A stretch of 64,000 bases of DNA from Pyropia yezoensis (taxonomy: Eukaryota; Rhodophyta; Bangiophyceae; Bangiales; Bangiaceae), in NCBI GenBank assembly GCA_009829735.1, contig CM020620.1, positions 3,836,299-3,900,298 of the forward strand, given 5' to 3'. Under the pieces are notes generated by a model. It saw only the letters and a program-made list of their open reading frames with translations, had not been told where the DNA came from and made no database searches. Position 1 is the first letter of the stretch. Each line of letters starts with the position of its first letter. The position numbers were made by a program, and so were the translations under genes. Shown here one piece after another: positions 11,807 through 22,538 of the stretch.

Positions 11807-14800
11807 TCAAGGCACGTCGCTGAAGCGCTCTCGATTGAAGAGAACCATATGTCTGCCACCTCGCCACAGTGTGCCAACCACTGAGGCGATTGCCGCGACG
11901 TCCGCATAGCGGCGTGCGCCGCCAAAGCTTGAGAAGCAGACCATCTGGCGGCGTCGCTCCGCAATTCCAAACCGACCGGTGCGCTCGGCGGTAGACTTAA
12001 CGCATTCTATGTACGCAAGAGCGCTCGGCTTTTTCTCGATAAACACGAGGGCATAATGAAGAACCAGCCCGTACGTGCTCAACTCGTACTCTTCCTCATA
12101 GCCGTCAGGCTTTTCGTCTGGCTGTCGACTGGACGCGCACGCAGTTGTTCCGCCTCTTCCGCTTGTCGTCGTCGGAGCTCGATCGCCGGGACCCAACGAG
12201 AACTCCATTCGGCAGTTGGAGCCGGAAGTACTTCTTGGCAAAAATCGCCTCTGGAATATTACACCCAGGTTCCAATCTCAAAAGAGCCTTCAAATGCAGC
12301 AGCTCAGGTCCTGTCAAATATGTCGGCGCTTCTCGTGGAGGTAGAAGCGCAGTGGTCGACCCGTCGTCGTGGGCCAATGAAAAGCTCCCTGAGCGAGGCG
12401 TCCCGTCAGGAGCGCTCGGGATGCCGGTGGCAGCGCACCACTCCTCGCCCAAGTGCTGCTCCGCAAAGCTTGTCACCAGCTCGGCCTTGTACTTGCGTGA
12501 TACTGCCTTGGCTAAAGACGGATACGGGTGCCTCTTCGACTTGATCAGCAGGGGCAATGTGCCAATGTATCTTTCCATCGGAAATTGCCAGTAAACCCAG
12601 GCGGGGCCGCATGCCCGCAGGTTTGGGACGACGTCCAGGAGAGCCGATAGAGTGGACCGACACAGGGGGACGCGCTCCCAGCCGCCCCTGTACACGTGCG
12701 AGTAGAAGAGTGTGCGGAACCGCTTCAGAAGAGCATCTACTTCGAGGATATCCGCCTCCGTCAGTGCCCTCGGGTGGAAGAGAAGGCGGCAGGCCCGACA
12801 GAGGGCCATAAACATGGAAAAGCCGGTTTCGGAAATGCGGTCCGACAGGACTGCCTCCCCCGTCGACAAGATAAAAACCATCCAATCGACGGCTTTGTAG
12901 GAGCGGAAGCGGGCGTGCACGTCGCGTAGGGAGCGCACCTGGGACGCGGGCAAGGTTGCCCTGCTCGCGGCAATTTCTTGTCCGACTGCTGCGGCGTGCG
13001 CGGTTGACATGCGGTAGGGCTCGTCTTCTTGTCCTTGAATAACGATCTTGCCGGAAAATAGTTTCCACAAAAACGGAACGACATTTTGCAGAATTAAGTG
13101 CATGGTGTCGTAAGGCGCCAAATCCACGCCTAGGTCCCCGATGTACTTCAGGCTCGGGTACTTCTCCCTGTCCTGCCGCGCCGGGGAGAAGAACAAAGAC
13201 GGGCCTTTTACGCCCGTCTGCTTGCCGAGCTCGGTGATGTAAAGCGCACTGCGGTGCTGCTGCTGCGCCTCCTCAATGGCGGCTGCGTGCAAGCGAAAGG
13301 CGCCAGGCGGGGGCCGGTCACTGGCCGGGTTTGTCAGCGAAAAAAGAATGGCGCCCGTCGATGGGTGCCTCGGGGGAAAGTAGTAGTGGGTCCCATGGTA
13401 GACCCCGTGGAAGCTGCGGAATCGGTTGGGGCAGCGCCCGTTATGGCCTGTCGCGTTCGCAAATTTGTCACCTCCGGGCATGTCCGTTGTGCACTGAATG
13501 GTGAACGCCGACAGGGTGTGGAGGGAGTCCGAGCCCGACACGGCAATGCCGTCGATAGCCGCGGCCAAGTCTTCAAGCTCGTCCGCGATAGGCCGCAAAA
13601 AGGAGTCCAGGTCGACGGGCTTCTTAGGGCCAGGTGAGATCGTCAGCAGCTCTTGGGAAATGATCTTCGTTCGTGTATTTGGGTCCAGGTTGAGAATAAT
13701 TGCAACAACTGGCCAGCCTTGAAATCCGAGTTGACGCCAAGCCTCGAATCCGTCCGTGGAAATTGTCAGAGCAACAGACGTGTCGGAGTTGAAAAGACCA
13801 TTTGCGACGGCCGTGCGAAAGTTTGACCCGTCATACCAGTCGCGCACGCCTGTCACGGGCTCTGCGGCGGCCTGCCTCGCCTTGGCCATGGCTTCCACCA
13901 TCCCGGGACCCAACTGCGAATCAGCCAGCATGGCGGTCAGCCACGCCGTCAACGACCAGTACTTCACAGTGCGTCCGGGGGCACCGTTGTTCTTGTACCT
14001 GGCTGCGCCGCATGCATCGCAGGCAGATGCGCCTTCCCGAAGCCCCGCAAAAGCGACGCACCCGTTCAGGCAAGCGTGCACTTCACGCTCCCCCAAGTTG
14101 AGACTGGCGTCGATGAAGGCGTCTTGCTTGTACTGTGTGCGGTAGGTCAGCAATCGACTGCGCTGGAGTAGGTAGTGTCGAACGGCGGCTTGCGTTAAGT
14201 TGTGCTCTATCACGAACGTGTAGGCGACAAAGTTGTCCACCAGGCTTTTGAACTGGTCTACTGGGAGGATGAACCAGTTCACCGGCACCAGCGGTGCCTC
14301 CACGACACCACCTAGGTCAGGTAGGTCTTGGTAGTCGATCTCCCTGCCTCAGACGACTGCTCGGCATCAGAATTGAGTGAAAGGTTTGAACTACTTGAGC
14401 TCGAGGGTGCCGCCCAGAAGTCACCAGTGTAAGCGTCACTGTAAGCTGAGGAAGAATAGCTTGCTGCCCCATCCAACTCGGCGTCATCGGACATGGTGCC
14501 GTCCGTCTCGTCCCCATCGGCATCCCAACGATCATCTTGAAGCCCCCCCTCCTCCCCCGCTGCCCTGGGCAGGACAAGAGGGCCCCACGGCGGAGAGCCG
14601 GGTGGGGCAGGGGGGTGAGGGGTAGCGGGGGGGTTGCGATGGGGGGGGGGGAGGGGGGAGAGGGGCGGGGGGAAGACGGGTGGGGGGGAGAAGGGGGAGG
14701 GGAAACGGGGGGGGGGGAGACGGGGGGGGGGGAGACGGGGGGAGGAGAGGCGGGGAGAGGGCATACGGGGGGGGGGAGGAGAGGGGGGGGGGTGATACGG

Positions 14801-15065
14801 GCGGGGGGGGTACGGGGGAGCGGGAGACGGGGGGCGGGCCGGGGAAGGGAGCAGCGGGGGGGGGGTGGGCGGAGGTTGGGGCGGGGATGGCAGCGGGGCG
14901 GGGGGGGGCGGAGTGAGCGGATTGTGCTCCCCTCTGCCGCGCCTTGGCTTCCTCGCGTTGATGGCGATAAAAAGTCGTCTTGCTGACGAGCCGTCGCCGC
15001 TTGTGCGTTCCATCGCCGCACTTGGGGCACGGGCACATGCGGTAGTCATCGTCATCGTCTGACAT
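11807..15065 (-). pseudogene. TNP2-like CACTA transposase (minus copy), frameshifted
   Basis: This is the DNA transposase of the En/Spm (CACTA) group, expected to cut and join element ends in the nucleus. It starts at ATG 15063-15065 with MSDDDDDYRMCPCPKCGDG, a cysteine cluster followed by RRRLVSKTTFYRHQREEA, the N-terminal signature of TNP2 proteins. A proline-rich linker encoded by long G runs follows (about 14580-14900), and frame is lost there. The main body is 12105-14303 (STDGFEAWRQLGFQGWPV, LAPYDTMHLILQNVVPFLW). There is a further frame change at about 14315-14345, and a 2-nt loss near 12095-12110 moves the last 100 residues (ending FSDVP) into another frame. At least two, probably three, frame breaks make it inactive unless some are homopolymer sequencing errors. 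Confidence 0.8.
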
Positions 15066-15232
15066 GGTGCGCCTGCTGTTCTTAGCGGCGGGTGCACAGG
15101 GAGCACGGTGAAAGGAACAGAGTGGGGACAAGTACAGGAGCAGTGAGCGTCGCTAGCAGCGATGCCAGGTGAGCGTGGTGCTGGAGAGGTTGCGGACTGA
15201 GAGAGATGCGCCGTGTGGATGCCCATACGGAC

Positions 15233-15242
15233 CCTCTTATAG
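15233..15242 (-). promoter_or_regulatory. TATA-like box of the minus CACTA transposase
   Basis: The reverse complement CTATAAGAGG lies about 170 bp upstream of the transposase ATG. A similar CATAAGAGAGG occurs at 16143-16153 in the plus copy within otherwise diverged sequence. Confidence 0.45.
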
Positions 15243-15550
15243 GGGCCGGTCGGTGCGCGCGCGCTCGCGAACTGGGTCCGTGGACGGCCACCAAGAGCGA
15301 AGCCAGGGATGCTGACACAGGCGCTCAGAGCCACACGCTTCGGATGGGGGCTGGATGGGACGCGTGCGCTCGGAGCAGCCCCAGAGTAGTCCAGAAGCGT
15401 CTGGACTGGCCCGCGCTCACACGTCGACCCTTGCTGGCAGAGGTCAAATCTGATACGTTTGGCGAGAGCTGTGACGGAGCCAGCGCTGGAGGGTCGAGAT
15501 CTGGCCTGCCTCAAGACTTCGCCATCAGCCGACTCGCCACGAGTACCCGA

Positions 15551-15610
15551 AACCTGGATATCGAGGTTTAAACCTGGATATCGAGGTTCGAAAACCTCGA
15601 ATTCGAGGTT
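15551..15610 (-). repeat. three palindromic subterminal repeats, minus CACTA element
   Basis: Units of 18 bp at 15551-15568, 15571-15588 and 15593-15610 are variants of the near-perfect palindrome AACCTCGATATCGAGGTT. They sit directly inside the terminal repeat (T run plus GTAGGG, 15611-15626). In CACTA elements such clustered subterminal repeats are the usual binding sites for element-encoded proteins. Their role here is inferred. Confidence 0.85.
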
Positions 15611-15626
15611 TTTTTTTTTTGTAGGG

Positions 15627-15763
15627 CAAGCCAGTGCCGCCGCTGATGGCGTCGCGGGGGGGTGCCGCGCACGGCCGGGGCGACAACCAGCGCACCGCGT
15701 CGCGCGCGCCGTCACGCCGTCCATCGTGGCGGCGGTGGCGCCGCCGCCGCCTTCGCCACCGGG
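15627..15763. other. spacer between two head-to-head CACTA elements
   Basis: 137 bp of GC-rich DNA with no gene. Its last three bases, GGG (15761-15763), are the left target duplication of the plus-strand element. Confidence 0.6.
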
Positions 15764-15778
15764 CCCTACAAAAAAAAA

Positions 15779-15838
15779 AACCTCGATATCCAAGTTTTAC
15801 GACCTCGACATCTATGTTTAATCCTTGATATCGAGGTT
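15779..15838 (+). repeat. subterminal repeats, 5' end of plus CACTA element
   Basis: Units at 15779-15796, 15801-15818 and 15821-15838 are degenerate copies of the CCTCGATATCGAGG palindrome, spaced 20-22 bp apart, directly after the A run of the terminal repeat. Confidence 0.82.
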
Positions 15839-16591
15839 TGTGGATCGCGCCGCGAGTCGGCTCGTTGCGAAGTCTCGCAGGCAGGCTACATGTACTCCCC
15901 AGGCTGTGCTCTGTCCGAGCTGGCGTCGAAACGTGGCCCATTCAGGCCAGCAAGGATCATGGCCTGAGCGTGGGACTTGCTGGACGTTTCCGGGTGCCTC
16001 CAGCGCTGCTCCGAGCGTTGTGGCTCCCCGACGTCACGTCTGCCACGTGTGGCTCAGAGCTTACATATGGCCGTCTCTTCCATCACTCAGGCAACAATCC
16101 AGTTGCTTCCATCCTGCAATCGCACGCACGCCGACCCGCCCCCATAAGAGAGGCCCGCGGGGCTCGGGGACACATGTTCGCGTCGGCTACCAGTGCCTCA
16201 GTCGCGCACACCGGCCACAGTCAGTCGGAGCACTTGCCACCACTGCACTCCTGCTCAGCGTTTCCCCTCGGCGGTTGCCCTCCACATCCCCCTCGTGCTT
16301 TGTGCTCGTCCCCTTCTGTGCGTGCCGCACCCGTGACGCTACACCAGCCTGCGCTTCTTTTCTGGTGAGTGCCTGCTCACTCTGTCACACCGCAGGCTCG
16401 CTGTCATCATGCGCCCCAGCACGTTCTGCGGCACCCGTGTTTTCAGCTTCTGCGTGCAACTGGCTCAACCAGCAGGATGCTAACCCTCTGTCCGCCACGA
16501 CCATCTCTCTGTACATGCAATTTTTTCTGGACCCCTGTCTGTGCCGTAACCATCCCTCTGTGCTTGTGCTCTTACTGGTTGTCGTCCTCCT
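15839..16591 (+). promoter_or_regulatory. 5' leader of the plus CACTA element
   Basis: No convincing protein is encoded here. The first part (15839-15900) is an imperfect inverted copy of the leader of the opposite element (about 15480-15550), for example the CGACTCG and GACTTCG blocks. CATAAGAGAGG at 16143-16153 is a TATA-like candidate. GTGAGTG at about 16365 could be a 5' splice site of a leader intron ending near the AG at 16628-16629. Confidence 0.4.
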
Positions 16592-19500
16592 GTGCGTCTG
16601 CACCAAATCCTCACCCAAGACACCAATAGGCGCCTCGCGGGGGACTCTGGAGATGCCTACAGGCCGTGCCCGTGCACCAAGTGCAGCGGCGGCAAGCAAG
16701 AGCGCCGCCGACTGGTCAGCAGGGCGACATTTTTTCGTCACCGACTGGAGGAGGCCAAGCTGGGGGAGGGCGCCGGCAGCTCTCCACAGCCCCCCGTACC
16801 CACCCCACCCGTTGCTGCTTCGGTGTCTCCCTCTGCTCTGCCCCCCCCCACCCCCGCCCCCCCCCCCCCCCCCCCCTTCCACGGTTGCTTGGGTCTCCCG
16901 CCCCCCCCGGTGACTTCCATACGTGGGCCGCTCCTGGTGTACTCCCGGTGGGGGGCGGTGGGCGGGGTATGAACGACGATGGCGCGGCAGCTGTTGGGGA
17001 CGACGCAAGTGGCGGGGGTGAGGCCGACAAGGACTGGGGTGATTCGTCCTCGGCTTACAGCGCAGACTTCTTCTATGACACCTCAAACTCAAGCGTTTCG
17101 TCAGTTTCTGATTCTGAGCAAGAATGTTTCGATGAACATGAAGACGTGCCCAACCCCTTGGTCGCCGAGGAGGAGGCGCCACCAGTGCCGGTCAATAGAG
17201 TGATCCTTCCCGTAAACCAGTTTACCAGCTTAGTGGACGACTTCGTCGCCTACACGTTCGTCACCGACCACAACTTGATGGGCGATGCGGTCCGTGACTA
17301 CCTGCGCCAGCGCAGCCGTCTCCTTACGTATCGCACACGGTGTAAGCAAGACACTTTTATCAACGCAAGCGTCAACCTGGAGGAGCGTCAAGTCCATGCT
17401 TGTCCCAAGGGCTGTGTCGCCTTCACGGGGAGTCGGGAACATGCGTCCTCATGCGATGAGTGCGGTTCTGGCAGGTACAAGAGCGATGGGGCGCCTGCCC
17501 GGCTGGTGAAGTATTGGTCGTTGACGGCATGGCTCACGGCCATGTTGGCCGACCGGGAGCTGGGACCCGGTATGGTGGACGCCATGGCCAATGCCAGACT
17601 GGCTGCTACAGAGCCTGTGTCTGGCGTCGGCGATTGGTACGATGGTTCAAACTTCCGCACAGCCGTGGCAAATGGACTTTTCAACTCAAATACTTCCATC
17701 GCTTTGTCGATTTCTACGGACGGATTTGAGGCATGGCGGCAGATGGGTTTTCAAGGCTGGCCGGTCGTCGCAATTATCCTCAACCTTGACCTAAGTACTC
17801 GAACGAAGATCGTCTCCCAAGTGCTCCTGACAATCACACCGGGCCCCAGGCAGCCAGCCGACCTGGACTCCTCCGTGCGCCCCATCGAGGACGAGCTCAA
17901 CACGTTGGCGGCGGGCATTGACTGCGTATCGGTGTGGGGCTCCGAAGACGTTCACACTTTATCGGCCTTCGTGGTCCAAGTGACGGCGGACATGCCCGGA
18001 GGGGACAAGGTTCTGAACGCGACCGGGCACAATGGACGCAGCCCCAACTGGTTTCGCGACTTTCACGGCGTGCACTATGGATCTCACTACTACTTTCCCC
18101 CCACTCATCCTTCTTCCGGCGAGGTGCTCTTCTTCGTCTCAAGCCCGAGCAGCTTTCGTCGCGAGCCGGGGGCCTTCCGCCCACACGCTGCCGAGGTGGA
18201 GCAGGCCCAGATGGACAACCGCAGTGCGCACTACATCGCCGAGCTGGGCAAGCAAACTGGTGTCAAAGGGCCGTCCCTGCTCTTCGCACCAAGTCGACAG
18301 GACCAAAGCAAGTACCCCAACCTGAAGTGCATTGGGGACTTAGGTCCAAACTTGGCACCCTACGACACAATGCACCTGATCTTGCAGAATGTCGTTCCGT
18401 TCTTGTGGAAACTCTTTTCCGGCAAGATTGCAATTCAAGGCGACGAAGACGCGCCCTACTGCATGCCGTCCGCGGACGCCGTCGCCGATGGCCACGACAT
18501 CGCGGCGGCAAAGGCGACGGTACCCGCCTCGCAGGCGCGCGCCCTGCGAGATGTACACGTCCGGTTCCGCTCCTACAAAGCGGTTGACTGGATGGTTTTC
18601 ATCTTGTCTACAGGAGAGGCAGTCCTGTCTGACCGCATATCGGACACAGCGTTTTCCATTTTTATGGCCCTCTGGAAGGCCTGCCGTCTTCTCTTCCGCC
18701 CGCGGGGGCTTACTGAAGAAGAGCTTCACACTGTCGATGGTCACCTGAAGAGGTTCTGCACCTCGTTTTACTCTCATGTGTACAGGGGTGGCTGGAAGCG
18801 CGTGCCCCTTCGCCGGTCGACAATCGCTGCTCTTCTCGACATCGTGCCCAACATATGGGCGTGTGGCCCTGCTTGGGTGAGTTGGCAGTTTCCAACGGAG
18901 AGGTACATTGGGACACTGCCTCGGCTCATCAAGTCGAGGAGCCACCCTTATCCGACGCTAGCCAATGCTGTGTCGCGCAAGTACAAAGCCGAGATCGTGA
19001 CAAGTTTCGCGGAACGGCATTTAGGCGCGGAATGGCGCGCTGCTACTGGCACCACTGATGGTGCAACTCCCACGCGGGGTTATTCGTTGACCCACACAGA
19101 CGGATCTACAACGGTGCTGTTGCCTCCACGGGACGTCCCATCATACCTGATTGGCTCCGAGCTGCAGATTCTGAAGGCCACTTTGACATTGGGTGGAGCA
19201 TCCAGTATTCCCGACGCAACTTACGCCAAGAAGTACTTTCGGCTATAATTGCCGAACGGAGTGCTCGTCGGGTCCAGCCGGTCCAGCTCGGATGACGACA
19301 CGCACAAGAGACGCAACAACTTTGTTCGCGTCCAGTCTACGGCCAGGCGTCGGCGGCAGGATGGCTCGGTGGAAGAGTACGAGCTGAGCACCTATGGGCT
19401 GGTGCATCACTTCGCCCTCGTACTCATCGAAGAGCAGCCGAGGGCGTTTGCGTACATTGAGTGCGTCAAGTCTGTCGCTGACCGGTCTGGTCGGTATGGT

Positions 19501-19659
19501 CAAGCGGAGCGGCGACGCGGGATGGACTGCTTCTTCAGCTTTGGCGGCGCTTGTCGCTATGTAGACGTGGCCGCAATCGACTCGGTCGTCGGCACACTGC
19601 GGCGACACGGGCGGCACATGGTGCTTTTCATCCGGGAGCGGTTCAGCGATGTACCCTAG
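16592..19659 (+). pseudogene. TNP2-like CACTA transposase (plus copy), one nonsense codon and a linker frameshift
   Basis: It is homologous to the minus copy along its length. The cysteine motif CPCTKCSGG with RRRLVSRATFFRH lies at about 16661-16745. The open frame containing it has no ATG, so the start is lost or on an upstream exon. A proline linker over a C run at about 16850-16876 changes frame. From about 16970 to 19248 the body is unbroken and includes STDGFEAWRQMGFQGWPVVA and LAPYDTMHLILQNVVPFLWK. The body ends at TAA 19246-19248, where the minus copy has CAA (FRLQLPNGV). The same frame resumes (LPNGVLVGSSRSSSDD) and ends FSDVP at 19659. The C-to-T nonsense change removes the last 136 residues. 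Confidence 0.82.
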
Positions 19660-19902
19660 CAGTACTGTTTAGATGCAATTAGAATAATGATATCATCGCG
19701 TCGGCTTTTACCGTCGGACAGATGTCTCTGACTTCTACATGTATTCAGGGAATTTGGAAAGTAGCCGTGACTGCTTGTTGCTGGAGGACGGGGACAACGC
19801 GTTCCAGCGATCCGCGTGCGCCACGACGGCGTCGTCTGGCTCTCCTGCACGCACATGTGGACGCTCTTTCCAACTTCTCTTGGTGCCGAGCACACCACCA
19901 TC
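19660..19902 (+). other. intergenic region inside the plus CACTA element
   Basis: An A/T-rich gap between the two element genes. GTCGGCTTTTACCGTCGG at about 19703 could fold as a short hairpin. I see no coding sequence. Confidence 0.35.
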
Positions 19903-21814
19903 ATGGCTCGAGTCAAGCGGTCGTCAACCAGTGAGCGGCAGCCACGAACAAGTTAGTTGTTACCTGCACTGGGGGACACGGCGGGCAGGCTCGTATATCT
20001 TTTCGGCGCCTTGGGACGCGGCGTGCCCTTTGCCGTGCCTCTCTCCGACGTCCACTACCTGGCTAGTACTGACATTCCCTACCCGCATTCTATGCTACTT
20101 CTTGTTCTGCGAACTTTGACTGATGCATGTCTAGACGCGAGCTTCATCCGCACGGCCGCCACTGTCGCTGCCAGCCTGCCTGCCAGCCGTGCAGGCACGG
20201 CGCCTCCCCCTTCCCCCCCCCCCCCCCCCCCCCCCCTCCCCCCCGCTCTCCGCCTCCCATCAACCCTCCAGGACGTGCTCTAGCCTATGCTTCATCACGC
20301 CGCGCAGAAGCCGCCACCCCTTCTTCCGTGCCAGTCCCCCCGCGAGGTTCCGCTGCGGCCGGCTCTCCGTCGAGCCGCGGTGCATCAGCAGCCGGCCCAT
20401 GCCCCCCCCTGGCAGCGCCAGCACTCGCCGCGGCTGTTGCTCCGTCGGGCCGAGCGGCTTGGCGGCGTCTTCCCAGAGCCTCTCCGGCGGCCGCAGCGTC
20501 AAGGGCACTCGGGGAGGATCCTGGCCGCGGCGCTGACGTGGGACGGGGGGTTGAGGACGATGAAGGCCCCGCGGCATGTGCGCGGGCGGCCGCGGCTGCC
20601 GTCCTCTCCGGCCGTCGTAGCAAGCGTCGCACGAACGGACGGGGGGGCCTTCAAGTTGACAGCAGTTTGGCTCGCACCGTGGATGCACCCGAGAAAACTA
20701 TTGCCAAGATTCGGATTTTCAAGGACGGACACCTCGGATATTCGGCCTCGGATGCGAAACGTATGCGGGCTCTGTTATGGGACGCCATCAAGGACAGCAG
20801 TCTACAGCCTGGCGTCTCTTTCACCAGACAATCTGCAGACAGCCTGTGCCACGCCGTGTTGTACATGGAGCAGCGTGAGCCGCCTCTGGCGACGTGTCGC
20901 AACAGCTGGGGGGCCTGCTCCTTACTTTCCCGTGGCATGTCGTACCGCATGAGCGGCGGGAGCCACTCGGCGTCGGTGGGAGTGGCCGGGCGTGGCGGTG
21001 CCAGCGGCGCATTGGGTACCGCGGCGCACCGCATGGAAAGGGAACCTGTTGTGGGCACCATGACAGCAGATCGTGACACGCCGGGGGGGGGGGGGGCGCT
21101 ACGCTGAGGGCGGGGGTAGAAGAGGGCACCTTTGGAGGCCGAGGTGGACCAGGGCGGGTGCCGCCAGTCGACACCGGGCGTGTCGGCGGAACGGGTGGAG
21201 AAGCTGGAGCTCCCACGCGCGGCGGCGGTAGGGGCGTACCAGCTGTGGCCGCGCGGCGCAGCGGCGGCAGAGGCGGACCAGCTGCAGCCGCGCGGTGCGG
21301 AGGGGGCAGCGGAGGAACAGGTGCTGTGGAGGAAGAAGGGGCGGGAGAGAGGGGGGGGGGCGCTATGGGTGAGTCCGGGGGGTGGGCGGCAGCACCAGGT
21401 ATTGCTCGCCACGCTGGCCGTGGCAGGGGCAGTGCGAGTGCAGCTGCTGGGCGGGGCGGTCGCAGGAGCGGAGCACGTGCAGCTGCTCAGCGCGGCGGCG
21501 GCTCTGGCGGAGCAGCGGTTATAGGGGGACGAGGTGGGGGAACGGGGGGGGGGGGGGGCATGCTGGGTGGGAGTGATGGAGTGGGAACGTTTGCGCCGGT
21601 CGCTGCTGCGCGATGTGGCGTTGGAGGTGGGGCCCCTGCAGCGGTGGTTCGAGGCGGGAGAGGCGGGCGGGGAGCGGGTAGTGTGGGCTCCGCAGCGGTT
21701 GGAGGTCTCCGGCGTGCGCGGGCGGCGGCCGCAGGAGGAGCAGCCGTGCGGGTGGCCACGGCCTCCGCCGCCGCAGCGGCGGCGCAGGAGAGTTTTCTCG
21801 ACGGCCTGCTGTAA
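19903..21814 (+). CDS. second CACTA gene, probable DNA-binding accessory protein (exon structure uncertain)
   Basis: ATG 19903 opens MARVKRSSTSERQPRT. A GT at about 19952 matches the position of the GT in the minus copy, so an intron to about 20130 is inferred. The main open frame (from about 20127) is Pro/Ala-rich, then has a more ordered stretch near 20660-20870 (KTIAKIRIFKDGHLGYSASD, MRALLWDAIKDSSLQPGVSF), then becomes Gly/Ser-rich. G runs at 21085 and 21550 upset the frame. A Gly/Ala-rich tail ending QESFLDGLL stops at 21814. CACTA elements commonly encode a second, DNA-binding TnpA-type protein in this position, which is why I infer that role. There is no recognisable domain to prove it. 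Confidence 0.45.
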
Positions 21815-22082
21815 AAATGGCAACATTTTTCGATATACGTCACTCTCTTGCACAGAGCGCATTGGGAAAGCGTGCTTTTGAAACTTTGGACCACGAATGG
21901 CGTCGTATGATTGGCTCCTGAACCAAAAGAACTACCAACCACAGCCATCCTCTGCGTGATGTCGTCATACAGCGGATGGCTGTGGTTGACCCGCAGCAGT
22001 TGTGACGTTCGCTGTGGACCGTTCGAAGTTTCATTATCTGGGTTTCTGTTTTCTCTGCCAATGGCATCCTGTGGGGGGCTTT

Positions 22083-22169
22083 CACCTCGATGTCGAGGTT
22101 CCCAGGACCTGGATATCGAGGATTCCAGGACCTCGATATCGGGGTCCTCCCGACCTCGATATCCAGGTT
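22083..22169 (+). repeat. subterminal repeats, 3' end of plus CACTA element
   Basis: Four 18-bp palindrome variants at 22083-22100, 22106-22123, 22129-22146 and 22152-22169 with a strict 23-bp period. They lie about 50 bp inside the terminal repeat and match the 5' cluster. Confidence 0.87.
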
Positions 22170-22220
22170 TCTAGGACGTGCCAGAAACCAAGATTTTGGG
22201 GCGCATTATTTTTTGTAGGG

Positions 22221-22538
22221 GGGCGCGGGGTGCTCTGTTCCCGACGCTGAATCAGACCCAATGTAGAAACAGTCAAGGCCATATGTACAGCACAAGTTTT
22301 GGACACGTTGGCATAGTGGTCATGGGGCTCCTTTCAATTCAGTACATACAAACACCGAAGAAAAGTATACAAGAACACGACCAAAAAAAGTAAACAGCTG
22401 TACTGTACAGTACAACAACGACGCTACGCCCGTACGTGCGGGTCTTGTGTGCGCCAGACGCTTGCAAACAGGGGCCCCTCCCACCTCTCCGTCCCCCACC
22501 CCATCAAACCGTGGTCCGGCCGGCACAGCCCGGGGACC
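22221..22538. other. AT-richer intergenic stretch
   Basis: No gene seen. It contains the perfect 14-bp palindrome GTACTGTACAGTAC at 22400-22413 and is clearly lower in GC than its surroundings. It could be the 3' flank of the candidate minus-strand gene that follows. Confidence 0.4.

Larger units (their letters stand above)
11225..15626 (-). mobile_element. CACTA-like DNA transposon, minus copy, distal end missing
   Basis: The 5' terminus on the minus strand is CCCTAC followed by an A run (15626 down to about 15609), then three palindromic subterminal repeats (15551-15610), a TATA-like box, a TNP2-like gene and the first exon of a second gene. At 11225 the element is interrupted by the LTR of the deleted family A copy. 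Its remaining 3' portion and terminal repeat should lie left of the window. It is clearly homologous to the complete plus-strand element at 15764-22220 but diverged, by eye about three-quarters identical in the transposase. Confidence 0.82.
15764..22220 (+). mobile_element. CACTA-like DNA transposon with CCCTA termini, complete
   Basis: The element begins CCCTACAAAAAA (15764) and ends TTTTTTGTAGGG (22220), giving a perfect 12-bp terminal inverted repeat that resembles the plant CACTACAAGAAA end with CC for CA. The 3-bp flanks GGG (15761-15763) and GGG (22221-22223) match the 3-bp target duplications typical of the superfamily, though this triplet carries little information. Palindromic subterminal repeats lie inside both ends (15779-15838 and 22083-22169). 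It is 6457 bp long and carries a TNP2-like gene and a second gene in the same orientation, the usual two-gene layout. Confidence 0.85.

Noticed and set aside
15551..15838. A 288-bp MITE with palindromic ends and a GC-rich core
   Set aside because: The two ends are the facing 5' termini of two separate CACTA-like elements. The CCCTAC ends point outward from the 137-bp spacer, and a matching 3' end exists at 22220.
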